64,000 nt of DNA from Cephalotus follicularis (Eukaryota; Streptophyta; Magnoliopsida; Oxalidales; Cephalotaceae). The stretch lies in NCBI GenBank assembly GCA_001972305.1, contig BDDD01002285.1, positions 1 through 64,000 on the forward strand, read 5' to 3'. Numbering within the stretch: the first letter of the stretch is position 1; the number at the start of each line of letters is the position of its first letter. The notes under the pieces were generated by a model. That model searched no databases. It was given only the letters and a program-made list of their open reading frames with translations, and was not told where the DNA came from. This document shows, piece by piece, positions 33,897-45,088 of this stretch. The position numbers and the translations under genes were made by a program.

Positions 33897-35934
33897 TTTA
33901 CTTGCCTACCAGCTTGTGTGTGTGCTTGTGTGCCTGCTATGCGTGTTTGTTATTGTTTGTTGCTATATGTGATTTATTGGTTGTGTGTAATCATTTAGTA
34001 AAGTAAAATTATGCATATATGTGTTCTCGGGTATGTACCTTAGCCGAACAATGCGCGTAGCATGTGGTTATTTCCTCTTCCCATGCTATGCGTTCCTATA
34101 CGCACATGATGCTTGCGTTTTATTCCTGGCGCTTTGTCCTGGTATGCACTAACAGTGCAAAAAGCACCTAGTCATCGTCGCAAAGACGCCGTGTTGAAGT
34201 TGAGTTCTCTTGGCCATGCGTCCAGGCCTGGCGACTCGCTGCGCCCTCCCAGGTAGGCGTCGTGCTCCCTCTATTGCCGGCGAGCAAAGATCATTCGTCC
34301 AAGGCATGAAACGCATGACGCCCGAGGTGCCGAGATGCACTATGCATCTGCCTTGGAATAATGCTAGACGTGCCCATGTGCAGAGCTGGAAAGATGGGGT
34401 ACCAGGGGCGACTTGGTGTCGAGCTGCCTTGCCGAAGCCCCTCTACCACGCCTGAGCAGCCTTGGTGCCGAGCTACCATGCCCAAGATACCATGCCCGAG
34501 CTGCCATGCGCTGCCATGCCCGAGCTCCATGCCGAGCTCCGGGACATAAGGTGCCGAGCTCCAGGACATGAGGTGTAGATATCCATGACATGAGGTGCCG
34601 ACCTCCATGCCATGCCAGAGCTGCCACCATACCTGAATCGCGATAGCGCTGAGCTCCATGGCTTGGCAGCCATGGTGGCAGAGGTGGCAGGTGATAAGCG
34701 AACACACCAGGGATGACACTTGGGGAGCTATGGAGTGAAGTGCCATGTAAGGCGCTGAACTTCCTCCTCTGCCATGTGCATTGAAGCTTTGCCTTCACCC
34801 AAGCATGAGACGGCGCCTCTGCCATACGTCCTTGTATGTGCCAAGAAGAAGAGGCAATATAGTGTAAGCACGCATGTGTCCTTGCATGAGCAGGCTTTCA
34901 ACAGTACCTAGCGCATATGTTCCCTGGTATATGCATAGGTGTTTAATTATAATTCTGGCAGGCAGTTATGTGGTGTGTAATGGCTGTGCATGCGCCATGC
35001 AGACGTTGAGCATTGTGCATGGGAAGTGCCATGCACAATGACGTACTCTTGTCAGACTTAAGGAATGGATTATAAATATTAAAGGAAAGGAATAGGATTA
35101 GTAAAGGATGTATAAGGATGATACCAGGCAGGTGAGCCCAATTGGGGAGAATTCCACCGAGCAGGTGAACCCAAGGGGTGAATACCGCGAGGCATGTGAT
35201 CCTTCGGCGAATCCGCCAAATGGTGAACCTAAAGGTGAATTCCGCCAGAGCCGGTGATCCAAAGGGTGAACCGCCAGAGCAGGTGAGCAAAGGGCAAATT
35301 ACGCTCGGCAAGTGAACCTGGTGGAGAATTTCGCAGGCTGGTGAGCTTAAAGGTGAACCTTAAATACTGACCAGACCATAGGATGACCGGACTTGACTCC
35401 CCTGTAAAGTGATTGATGTGTATGATTTGAGTAGAGTAGTCCGAGGATAAAGTATGATAATGTTATGTTATGGATTGTGGTTTGCCTTCATGATGTGCAT
35501 GTATTATTATTATTTCTCCTCTGCTTTTATTGGTTGTTCCTCTGGTATATGCCCGTATATGTGATAACCTACACAACCCCTAGGGTTGCTGACCCATTCT
35601 TTTGAATGGGCCAGGTGGAGGAACAGGTAGTGGTGGCACATCGCAGCAGCATCAAGGATAAAGAGTGAAGTAAGTTCCTCCTCCTCGGCAATACGCTTTA
35701 TGGTTGGATTATCGAAGAATAAATTATGTATTTATTTTTTATAATCTGCTGGTTTATAGCATTGTATTTTATATATTTCGAACTGGGTCTGTATATCCAC
35801 ACATTAAATAAAGAATTATGTTTATGATTTATTTAAGTTTAAAATTTTTCATGGTTAATTATTATAATGATTATGATTGTACTGATTGCCACGTGTCGAG
35901 TCGTGGGGCCCAACCCACGGTTCGGGGCGTGACA
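33897..35934 (+). repeat. 3' LTR of element C, second segment
   Basis: It is colinear with 19868-21962, from 'tgcctaccagcttgtgtgtgtgc' to GGGGCGTGACA, including a shorter minisatellite (34440-34620), the GGTGAA tract (35125-35360) and the hairpins (35574-35614). The TSD copy TAAAC follows. ORFs on either strand here mirror those in the 5' LTR. Confidence 0.92.
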
Positions 35935-36483
35935 TAAACTGCCGAAGCTTTGAGTTTGATGTTGATAGTTTGGCTGAAAGCACTGATGGTTTCTTCAGAG
36001 CCTCGCCGTTGTGGGTCCATCAAATGATTTTATTTGTTTCTGTACTAGACGACTGACATATTCTCCTTAAGCGCTGGCATCTTGGTGTTAAGCGCTGACA
36101 TCTTGGTGTTAAGCGCTGACGGTTTCCCTATGACCGTCGACGCTTTGAGCATTTTTTATTGTCACTTTGAATGTTCAACTATTGGCGCTGTGTGGTATTC
36201 CTTCGTTGTTTTGCATAAGCGCTGGTGGTTCCTTCATACCATAGAGGCTTTACATAATTCGTTAAAGGCTCAAGTCCTTCTGTAATAGACCGCTGATGCT
36301 TTGAGCAAAACCTTCGTCAGTTTCCCTTAAGCACGGACGGTTGTATTCAGACCGTTGACGCTTTGCCCTGTTTTTACAACTTTGTTTTGTTTTGCGATGT
36401 CAACTTTTTCTTGCACAAAAAGAAACAATGTGAGATGAAAATATGTTATCATCAAAATTCGGATTGAGACATAAATGTCAACA
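35935..36483 (-). repeat. 5' LTR of copia J, upstream segment
   Basis: On the minus strand this starts TGTTGACATTTATG at 36483 and continues TTTTGATGATAACAT, a typical SIRE-type LTR start. It joins 18608-19252 once C is removed, giving an LTR of about 1.2 kb. It includes a cluster of sites (36050-36370) of the form aagcgctgac/ccgtcgacgctttg, the copia version of the GTCGAC arrays. Confidence 0.83.
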
Positions 36484-36640
36484 GTTGACATGAGCCACAT
36501 AGCCTTGCTAATATGAAACTATGCACATGAAATATGAATGGAATTCAGAATTGTATAAATCAAGAGTGTATATATATAAACAATGAGTCATATCTTGGCA
36601 TACAGGGACACCCCTAACCTAACACTAGGAGTTGGCGCTT
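36484..36640. other. Unassigned segment between copia J and element E
   Basis: AT-rich and non-coding. It is not recognisably part of the copia LTR, nor of the E LTR as represented at 42497-45088. It may be the flank that copia entered, or an E LTR variant. Confidence 0.4.
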
Positions 36641-37498
36641 AGAGTCGTTAAGCGTCGATGCATGCGTGCTAGGCGTCAATGCTTAGCGCCTAAGCGTCGA
36701 CTCCTACGCACTAAGCATCGACGGTTAAGGTGAAGCGTCAAAGCTTAGCCATTTGAGAAATATAAAGCATCGACGCCATGCACTACAATATCACTCATAA
36801 ATTGTCGACTGAGTAACACAAAGCATAGACTAATCAGTGCAAAGCATCGACGCTTTGCGCTAGGCGTCGATGTTTTAGTCATGGAATAGTTAGAAAACTA
36901 GATTAAAATCCATTTCAAAACCATTTAAAACCCACTTTAATCTGTTTATTCACCATACAACACCCATATCAATCTATCAACCATATAACAATCAATCAAT
37001 AACAATAACATCATGCCAATCCATCAATTATATGCAAATTAGACATATGTATAACCTACCTGTGAGTAGCAGCAACAGTTCTTCGTGCGCCAATTTCTTC
37101 CACTTTCCTGCCTCTCCATTTCTTTCTTTTTTCTTTCTTTCTTTCCTTCCTTCTTCTTCTCTGCCGTTCTTTCTTTCTGTCTTTCTCCCATTCTCTACCT
37201 CTCTTTCCATGAGGCAAGACGTTAAAAATGAGAGAGACAATTTCTCTGGAAGGAAGACGCCACCTTTGGCGTTTTCTGCCAATTATTAAGGCATTGGGTC
37301 CCTTATACTGCGCATTGTAATATTAATAAATCTAACCGCCCACTAAAAGAACATGATGTTAACATAATTATTGAGCCTTACAATTGTGGGCTGCAATACA
37401 CAATATCTTTTATTGTTTCTGGCCTCCATTGGGCTTTACTACAGCAATATACTACTCCAAATATTACAACAATCATTTATATATTTTGGGGCATTACA
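36641..37498 (-). repeat. 3' LTR of element E, truncated
   Basis: It matches 44235-45088 of the E 5' LTR on the minus strand, from its start (37498, TGTAATGCCCC) through the CT-rich tract and the GTCGAC array. Core starts include 36654, 36675, 36696, 36717 and 36737. About 1.7 kb of the LTR is missing on the left. The LTR ORFs at 37028-37289 come from the CT-rich tract. Confidence 0.87.
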
Positions 37499-37511
37499 TC
37501 CTCCCCTCCTT
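37499..37511 (-). other. Polypurine tract of element E
   Basis: On the minus strand AAGGAGGGGAGGA directly precedes the 3' LTR; it is identical to the tract of C. Confidence 0.88.
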
Positions 37512-37541
37512 AAAGAAATCTCGTCCTGAGATTCCTTAAGG

Positions 37542-40500
37542 TTAGAACAAGTAAAGGTACAAGGCTTTTATTTCATCCCCACGCTCCCAAGTGGCTTCTT
37601 CTGGTCCATGATCTTGCCATACTACTTTTACCAATGGGATGCTCTTGTTTCTTAGATGCTTAATTCGACGGTCAACGAACTGGATAGGCCTTTCTTCATA
37701 GCTCATATACCTCCCTAGCTCTAACAGCTCAAATTGTAGCACGTGAGAAGGATTTGGATGATACTTTCTGAGCATTGAAACATGGAATACATTATGCACA
37801 TTCGATAAAATGGGCGGTAGAGCAAGTCTGTAGGCCACTGCACCTACTCTTTCAAGGATTTCGAAGGGTCCAATAAACCGAGGAGCTAATTTCCCCTTAT
37901 TTCCAAACCTCATGATCCCCTTGGTTGGAGAAACCTTGAGGAAAACATGGTCACCCACTGAAAATTCTAGCTCTCATCTACGATGATCTGCATAACTTTT
38001 CTGTTTGCTCTGGGCTGTTAGGAGCCTATCTCTTATGATTTTGTCCTTCTCTGTCGTTTCTAGCACAAGCTTTGGTCCCAAAAGACTCAGTTCACCCACC
38101 TAAAACCAACAAATCGGGGTTCTACACTTTCTACAATAAAGAGCCTCAAATGGTTCCATCCCAACTCTGACATGATAACTGTTATTAAACGAGAACTCTA
38201 CTAACGGTAGATGTTCATCCCAACTGTCACCCCAATCCATTACGCATGCTCGTAATATGTCCTCCAAAATCTGAGTAGTCCGTTTAGACTGGCCATCAGT
38301 TTAAGGGTGAAAAGTTGTGCTGAAGCTCAATTGAGTACCAAATACCGTCTAAAATTTCTTCCAGAATCGCGATGTAAACCGGGGGTCTCTATCGTACACC
38401 ACGCTAATTGGTACTCCATGGAGCCTGACAATCTCTGCAATATACAAAGTTGCTAACCGTTCAAGAGAATAAGTCGTTCTGATCAAAATAAAATGAGTAG
38501 ATTTGGTAAAGCGATCGACGAAAACCCATATGACATCATGGTTATTCCTTGTTCTTCGAAATCCATATACAAAATCCATAGTGACATGCTCCCATTCCCA
38601 TTGAGCAACAAGCAGTGGCTGAAGTAGTGCAGCAGGACTCTGGTGCTCTGCCTTAATTTGCTGGCATGTTAGACAACAAGAAACATATTCTGCTATGTCC
38701 CTCCTCATATTATTCCACCAATAATTAAGCTTTAGATCTTGGCACATCTTTGTACTCCCCGGATGCACTGAGAAACTAGAGTGATGGGCCTGCGATAGAA
38801 ATTCATCTTTCATCTCTTTGACTTTAGGAACACATATCCTGCCTTGAAAACTTATTGAACCGTCATTGTGAATAGAGAATTCAGGTTTCAAACCACCATG
38901 ATCATTCAATGCAACTTTAAGCAAGATTCCATGTGCACTTTAAGCTTCTCTGATTCTCTCTAATAACCATGGACATGCCTGAATTTGAGCTATTGTCAAG
39001 CATGTTAGACGATGACTCAAGGCGTCTGCCACTACATTAGCTTTGCCTAGATGGTACTATATTTCACAATTGTAATCATTTAGCAGCTTCATCCATCTTC
39101 TTTGCCTTATATTCAGGTCCTTCTAGAAAAACAGATGCTTTAACCTTTTGTGATCGCTATATGTTTCAAACTTCGTGCCATACAGATAATGCTTCCATTT
39201 GCGTAACGTGAAGACTATCGATGCCCACTCAAGATCGTGAGTTGGGTAATTCTCTTCGCGAGGTTCTAATTTTCTTGAGGCATAAGCGATCACCTTTCCA
39301 TTCTGCATAACAACGCATCCTAAGCCACTTCCGGATGCATCACTGTATACAACAAAGCCTTCATCGCCCTCTAGCAAAGCTAAAATAGGTGCGGAAATTA
39401 GGCAGTGCTTTAACTCTTAAAAGCTCTTCTCTCAATTGTGATCCCATACAAATGCTATTCCTTTCTAGGTTAACTTGGTAAGAGGTGTGGCTATTCGTGA
39501 GAACCCCTTGACAAAACGGCGGTAGTATCCTACTAAACCCATAAAACTGTGCACCTCTACCACGTTCGTCAGCCTCTTCCAATCTTTTACCACTTCGATC
39601 TTGGCTGGGTCCACTAGTAGATCGGCACTAGAAATGACATGACCCAGAAAAGCCACCTTTTCACAATTGCTAAACTTGGCATACAACTGATGTTCTCTCA
39701 AGTTCTGCAATGCCAGATGCAAATGTTTCCCATGCTCCTCCATACCCTTAGAATATACCAAGATATGATCAATGAAGACTACGATGAACTGGTCAAGATA
39801 CGGACTAAACACCTTGTCCATTAAACTCATGAATGCAGTAGGGACATTGGTCAACCCGAACGACATCACTACAAACTCATAGTGTCCATATCTCGACCTA
39901 AAAGCTGTCTTAGGAATGTCTTCAATTCATACCCTTAGTTGATGATATCCAGTTCTCAAGTCGATCTTCGAGAATAATGAGGATCCGCTCAATTGATCAA
40001 ATAATTCGTCGATATGCGGCAGAGGATACCTGTTCTTGACTATAGCCTTGTTCAGCTGTTGGTAATCGATGCACATCCTGAGGGATCCATCATTTTTCTT
40101 CACAAACAAAGCAGGTGCTCCCCATGGGGATACACTAGGCCTGATGAAACCCTTATCGAGCAACTCATGTAATTGTAATTTCAACTCCTTCAATTCATGA
40201 GGGGCCATGCGATAAAGAGCTCTCGAAATCAGTGTTATCCCTAGCAGGAGGTCAATCTCAAACTCCACATCTCTTTTTGGAGGTAAGGAGGTAAATTCTT
40301 CTGAAAACACGTCCAGGTATTCACAGACTACCGGGACATCCTCTAACTTTGGCGTCCATTTCCTGCCATTCATTACATGTGCTAGATATCCATTACAGCC
40401 TTGTCTCATAAGCTTGTTAGCTTGCATAGCAGAAATCATTTTGATTGGTTGGTGCTCTAAGGTTCCAATAAACTAGAACCGAGATTGACTTGGCATATTA

Positions 40501-42298
40501 AAGGTCACAACCTTCCCGTAACAATCCATATGGGCATGATGTGCCGCTAGCCAATCCATCCCAAGGATCACATCTAGATCGCCCATCGGTAAGACTATCA
40601 TATCCACTAACAAAATGTGGCCAGCAATCCCTATGATGCAAGACTTGCATACCCATTCTGAAATAACAGACTCTCCGACTGGAGTGCTAACCTCTATCAT
40701 GAAAGGCAAAGGCTCGGGTTCCACATTAACATGGCATATAAAATGTGATGCAATGTATGAATGTGATGAGCCCGGATCTATGAGAGTCCGTGCCATATGC
40801 TAAGAAATAAAGATAGTACCTCCTATCACTGATATAGATCCTTTCGCGGCACTCTGATCCATCGCATACACCGGACCCTGCACGATAAGTGTTGACCCCA
40901 TAGGTTGTTTCCCCCAATCTCTCTCTGCTACTGAGGGCAAACTGATATTGGGACGGCCCTGTTGCTGCTGGAAACCTCCCTGAAATCGATTCGAGCTTTG
41001 CCCTAGTTGACTCCCTGAACCATATTTATCATGAGAACACTCTCTTCCACGTTATCAAAAGCCCCACATACCATGCATTTACCAACTCTCCACCAACAAT
41101 CATCCGACGTGTGGTTAGTGCATCCACAGTGTACACACAGCTCAATGGAAGCCTAGCTACAACAACTGGAAAGTCTAGAGTGACCTCCCTGAGAAGGTGT
41201 CCTCCTCTGGTCCGTCTGCCGGAAGCCATGTCCTCCACGCCTCTGCTGTGAACTTTTGGACTGTCTCCTTTTCCCTGAAGAACTAGGTGGGCTGCCAATA
41301 CTCCGAGGTGAGTCATCTTGTGCAGGACTGCTATTTCCTGATCTCTGGGACTTGTTACTACTCCTAGAACTCCTCCCTGATTGTCCACCTGAAGAAGATG
41401 GCCTCTTATTACCAGCCTGAATCCTCAAATTACGTAACGCACCAGATACAATGTCAATCTCTCTGGCTCTACTAGCCATCTCGACAAAAGATCTCAACCG
41501 TTGCGGTACCAATGCCAGTCTATTATTTGGTCTCAGCCCATTAAGGAACTTTGTAACCTTTTGGGTCTCTGTGCTGACCATATGAGGAGCGATTCTTGCT
41601 AACTCAATAAACTTGGCTTCATATTGGGGCATCCTCATATCCCCCTGCACCAAACCAAGGGACTCAGCTTCCCTTTTATCAGTCCCTATCTCAGGAAAAT
41701 ATTTTTCATTGAATTTTGCTATAAACAAGTCTCAAGAATTCTCTGTCCCAGAGATTTCCCAGGAGGATTTAATCATCCTCCACCAATGTTCTGCCTCACC
41801 CTGCAACATATAAGGGGCGAAGGTAACCTTATCTGAGTCCGAACATCCCAATACTTCAAAAAATTTCTCCATTTACATCATCCACCTCTCAAAGGCCATT
41901 GCATCTGCATCCCCCATAAAAACTGGAGGGTTTAGCTTAAAAAATCTGACTAAGGAATCCTCTCTGCGTGAAGGTAGATCAACTTATCTCTTTTCTATTT
42001 CTGCCCGCCTAGTTGGACTTTCTACTGGGATTTGTTCTGGTCCTTCTGGTGCATATCAGACCGGCCTTTCGGCTGGGGTTTGCTCTGGTGCAGTCTTGTG
42101 ACGTTACATGAATTCACTCATTCTAGCCAACATAGCACACATCTCCCTTAAAAAACCCCTGGGCCTTTCTTGGGTAGGAACAACATTTTCCGCTTCTTGG
42201 TCCGTAATTTCTTCTTATGCGACTCTATTAGTTCGAGTCTGTCTAGTTGTCGACCCAACTCCATCTCCTCTTGCTGTTCTCCCGCGTCGACCTTCCAT
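37542..42298 (-). pseudogene. gag-pol: Element E gag-pol: gag to chromodomain
   Basis: Minus strand, start at 42298 (MEGRRGRTARG). Gag includes two Cys/His knuckles, the second partly decayed (about 41120-41030). Protease DPGSSHSY at about 40756-40778. RT covers 40440-39470 with [11 protein letters not shown]; its active site reads FIDH (39765-39776) instead of FxDD. RNase H ([10 protein letters not shown] about 39355). Integrase with HHCC ([15 protein letters not shown]) and MDFVYG and YDRD, but the catalytic Glu in TDGQSE is Lys (38283-38285). The chromodomain (KVVWQDHGPEEATWE) is at 37560-37640. It also has stops near 39925, 38300 and 38100. Gene order and sequence parallel element C. It is enzymatically dead. 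Confidence 0.92.
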
Positions 42299-42480
42299 TT
42301 CTACCTTGTATAAGAGACAAAAGTCAGCTATCAACTTTCAAAATGAAAATTCCAATAAACTCAATAAAAGATATATTATCTCCGCAATTCAAAATAACTC
42401 CAAATAACACTTTATTCAATCAATCACTTTCAATTATTAATAGCCAAGGACCCTATCCTGGCATATCCAGCATAGTTTTG

Positions 42481-42494
42481 GGATCTGATACCAA
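42481..42494 (-). other. Primer-binding site of element E
   Basis: The minus strand reads TTGGTATCAGATCC, matching the initiator-Met site over its first ten bases, 2 bp inside the 5' LTR. Confidence 0.88.
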
Positions 42495-43439
42495 TATGTC
42501 ATGCCTCGAACTGTGAGGGAAACCCCCATGACCCGACACGTGATCACCTTCCTTTCAATCCTTAAATCTCATTATTCAAAAGTGCTATAAATTTAAAACT
42601 TTAGATCAATCATATCATGTCAGCAAAATAAACGAATCATATAAATACTAACTCTTGTAATTTTACGAAAATCGGGCATGTAGTATTTGTTTATCGGACA
42701 TATGCCCCCGGTAAAAGAAAACACAATCCATATGTTGGGCTCAGCCCTCAGCAGACCACAACATAAATAAGAATTATATCATTCTAATAGCCCGAGTGAT
42801 GAATCCATCCAAATCCAATACATCAACACATATATATATGAAGCACCGCCACAAGTTGACAAGTCAATAGCTGAATTAAAACATGTCTCTTATACATCAA
42901 GGTCTTATGCTAACTCATACAAGCAAACCCATATGCGTAAATAATCCAATTTACTACCCAAATTATGCCTTAGCTATCCCATCCATCTCGGTCTATCTCA
43001 TTGCAATCCATCACAAGTACCTGACCCATTACAATGAATGGGTCAGCGTCCTATGGTTGGGTAGGTTATACTATATGCCATGTAGTGCAACATATATATC
43101 GATATGCCATGCATTCAACATATATATAAATATGTGCCATGCAATGCAACGGATATATAATAACGTGCCATGTGATGCAATATGTATCGTATGTCATATG
43201 TATGCATGACAATTGCAAACAACTTCAATATACCAACCGTCCCTAAGCGGTGGTATACTTGGCTAGTCCTAATCACACCAAAGGCCATAGGCTTGCAGAC
43301 ACTCCATAAAATAATCAATAATCATCCATAGGGTCTGAGTACTATCCCGCCCCTCTAGCTCGAGATAGTACAACCACCGCCTACAGACCCCCCTTTGGGT
43401 TTTAGTCACGTGGTATCGAGATAACATTGATCCCACCGT

Positions 43440-43605
43440 CCATACCATAAGGCTTGTCAATGTTGGTCCTAGCCCATAACATGAGGCTGGTCCACAACGG
43501 TCCCAGCCTGTACCATAAGGCTTGTCCATATCGGTCCTAGCCTGTATCATAAGGCTTGTCCACGACGGTCCCAACCATACCATAATCCCATCGGTCCGCC
43601 CACAA
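43440..43605. repeat. About 34-bp minisatellite in E LTR
   Basis: Units of the form GGCTTGTCCAnnnCGGTCC, then tAGCCTGTAnCATAA, recur four to five times (43451-43600) with substitutions. Confidence 0.8.
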
Positions 43606-44195
43606 TGTGAGGTCCATGATACCCATTTCCCCCATATGATGTGATCTAGCACCCATAACCTTATGATAGAAATAAAGATTATGAATGGGTTATCTCATAG
43701 GTCTCAAACAATAGCAACCATAACCACAACTATACCATACCCGTAACCCCCAACCATAAAACCATTTAAATGAAAGGGACCTCTCATAAAGGATCACATA
43801 GGATCCGCATCCATCAAAACCATTTTTAAAAATCCATTTTCCATTACCATATGCCATTTTCCATAACCACAAATTATTTCTTGGTCCCTATCGGCGTTAT
43901 AACGAAATGGAGAGGAAGTTCGACTAGGAAATCCTCGTCCAGATGTCTCAATCGAGCTAACCTAACCATTCATTGAAAACCATTTCGAAATCCATTTAAA
44001 TGTTGAAAAACCTTTTATTAAACTTCACTTTAAAAATCTATTGGAAAATTGATTTGGAGATTTAAAAGAGTCAAAGAGGATTTCCATAGGTTACAAGGGC
44101 TTAGGGAGGCTTCCTATGGAATCCAATTGAAGATAAAATCCTTATTGGATTAAAACCATGTAAAACAGTACATTTTGGGCTGAGCAGGGTGTTAA

Positions 44196-44460
44196 GCGTC
44201 GACGCATACGTGCTAGGCGTCGACGCTTAGTGCCATTAAGCGTCGATGCATGCGTGCTAGGCGTCAACGCTTAGCTCCTAAGTGTCGACTGCTACGCACT
44301 AGGTGTCGACGGTTAAGCTGAAGCGTCGATGCTTAGCCATTTGAGAAATATAAAGCATCGATGTCATGCACTGCAATATCATTCATAAAGCATCGATTGA
44401 GTAACACAAAGCATCGACTAATCAGTTCAAAGTGTCGACGCCGTGTGCTAGGTGTCGACG
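44196..44460. repeat. Phased GTCGAC array in E 5' LTR
   Basis: Twelve GTCGAC-like cores start at 44198, 44219, 44242, 44263, 44284, 44305, 44325, 44357, 44392, 44413, 44434 and 44454. The spacings are 21, 23, 21, 21, 21, 20, 32, 35, 21, 21 and 20 bp. Five cores are perfect; variants are GTCGAT, GTCAAC and ATCGAC/T. The truncated 3' LTR keeps the same phasing. Confidence 0.88.
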
Positions 44461-45088
44461 GTTTATTAGTAGAACAATTAGAAGACCAGATTAAAATCAA
44501 TTTCAAAACCATTTCAAAACCCATTTTAATCTGTTTATTCATCATACCCAGCACCCATATAAATCTATCTACCATATAACAATCAATCAATAACAATAAC
44601 ATCATGCCAATCCATCAATTATATGCAAATTAGACATATGTATAACCTACCTGTGAATAGTAGCAACATTTCTTCGTGCGCCGATTGCTTCCACTTTCCA
44701 GCCTCTCCTTTTCTTTTTTTTTCTTTATTTCTTTCCTTCCTTCTTCTTCTTGGCATTTCTTTCTTTCTGTCTTTCTCTCATTCTCTGCCTCTCTTTCCAT
44801 GAGGTGAGACTTTAAAAATGAGAGAGACAAACTCTCTGGAAGGAAGACGCCGCCTTTGGCATTTTCTGCCAATTATTAAGGCATTGGGTCCCTTATACTA
44901 CGCATTGTAATATTAATAAATCCAACTGCCCACTCAAAGAACATGATGTTAACATAATTATTGGGCCTTGCAATTATGGGCTGCAACAAACAATATATTT
45001 TACTGTTTTTGGCCTCTATTGGGCTTTATTACAACAATGCACTATGCCAAATATCACAACAATCATTTATACATTTGGGGGCATTACA

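Larger units (their letters stand above)
19253..35934 (+). mobile_element. Element C: full-length Ty3/gypsy chromovirus, with D nested in its 3' LTR
   Basis: Structure: 5' LTR 19253-21962, primer site, gag-pol 22073-26851, polypurine tract, 3' LTR 26889-27376 plus 33897-35934. The target duplication TAAAC flanks it exactly (19248-19252, 35935-35939), inside the copia J LTR. Removing D, the element is about 10 kb, normal for this group. The two LTRs differ at about 12 of the first 250 bases compared (19901-20150 versus 33945-34190), so the insertion is fairly old. The proteins are broken, so it is not autonomous now. Confidence 0.92.
42497..45088 (-). repeat. 5' LTR of element E (2.59 kb)
   Basis: In plus coordinates it begins TGTCATGCCTCGAAC and ends GGGGGCATTACA, abutting integrase of element F. 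It contains the hairpin CTGACCCATT..AATGGGTCAG (43021-43046), a 34-bp minisatellite (43440-43600), TA-rich microsatellite-like sequence (43090-43180), a phased GTCGAC array (44196-44460) and a CT-rich tract (44700-44790). Confidence 0.88.

Noticed and set aside
32231-34006. 591-aa frame as a possibly active pol
   Set aside because: Integrase and 3' LTR are deleted, the end is foreign LTR sequence, and gag upstream has many stops.
37028-37289. 84-85 aa ORFs on both strands
   Set aside because: CT-rich tract of the E LTR; the counterpart at 44630-44872 shows the same effect.
44196-44460. CRISPR array
   Set aside because: The repeated core is only about 6-10 bp and palindromic, spacers are about 11-15 bp, there are no cas genes, and the context is a plant LTR.
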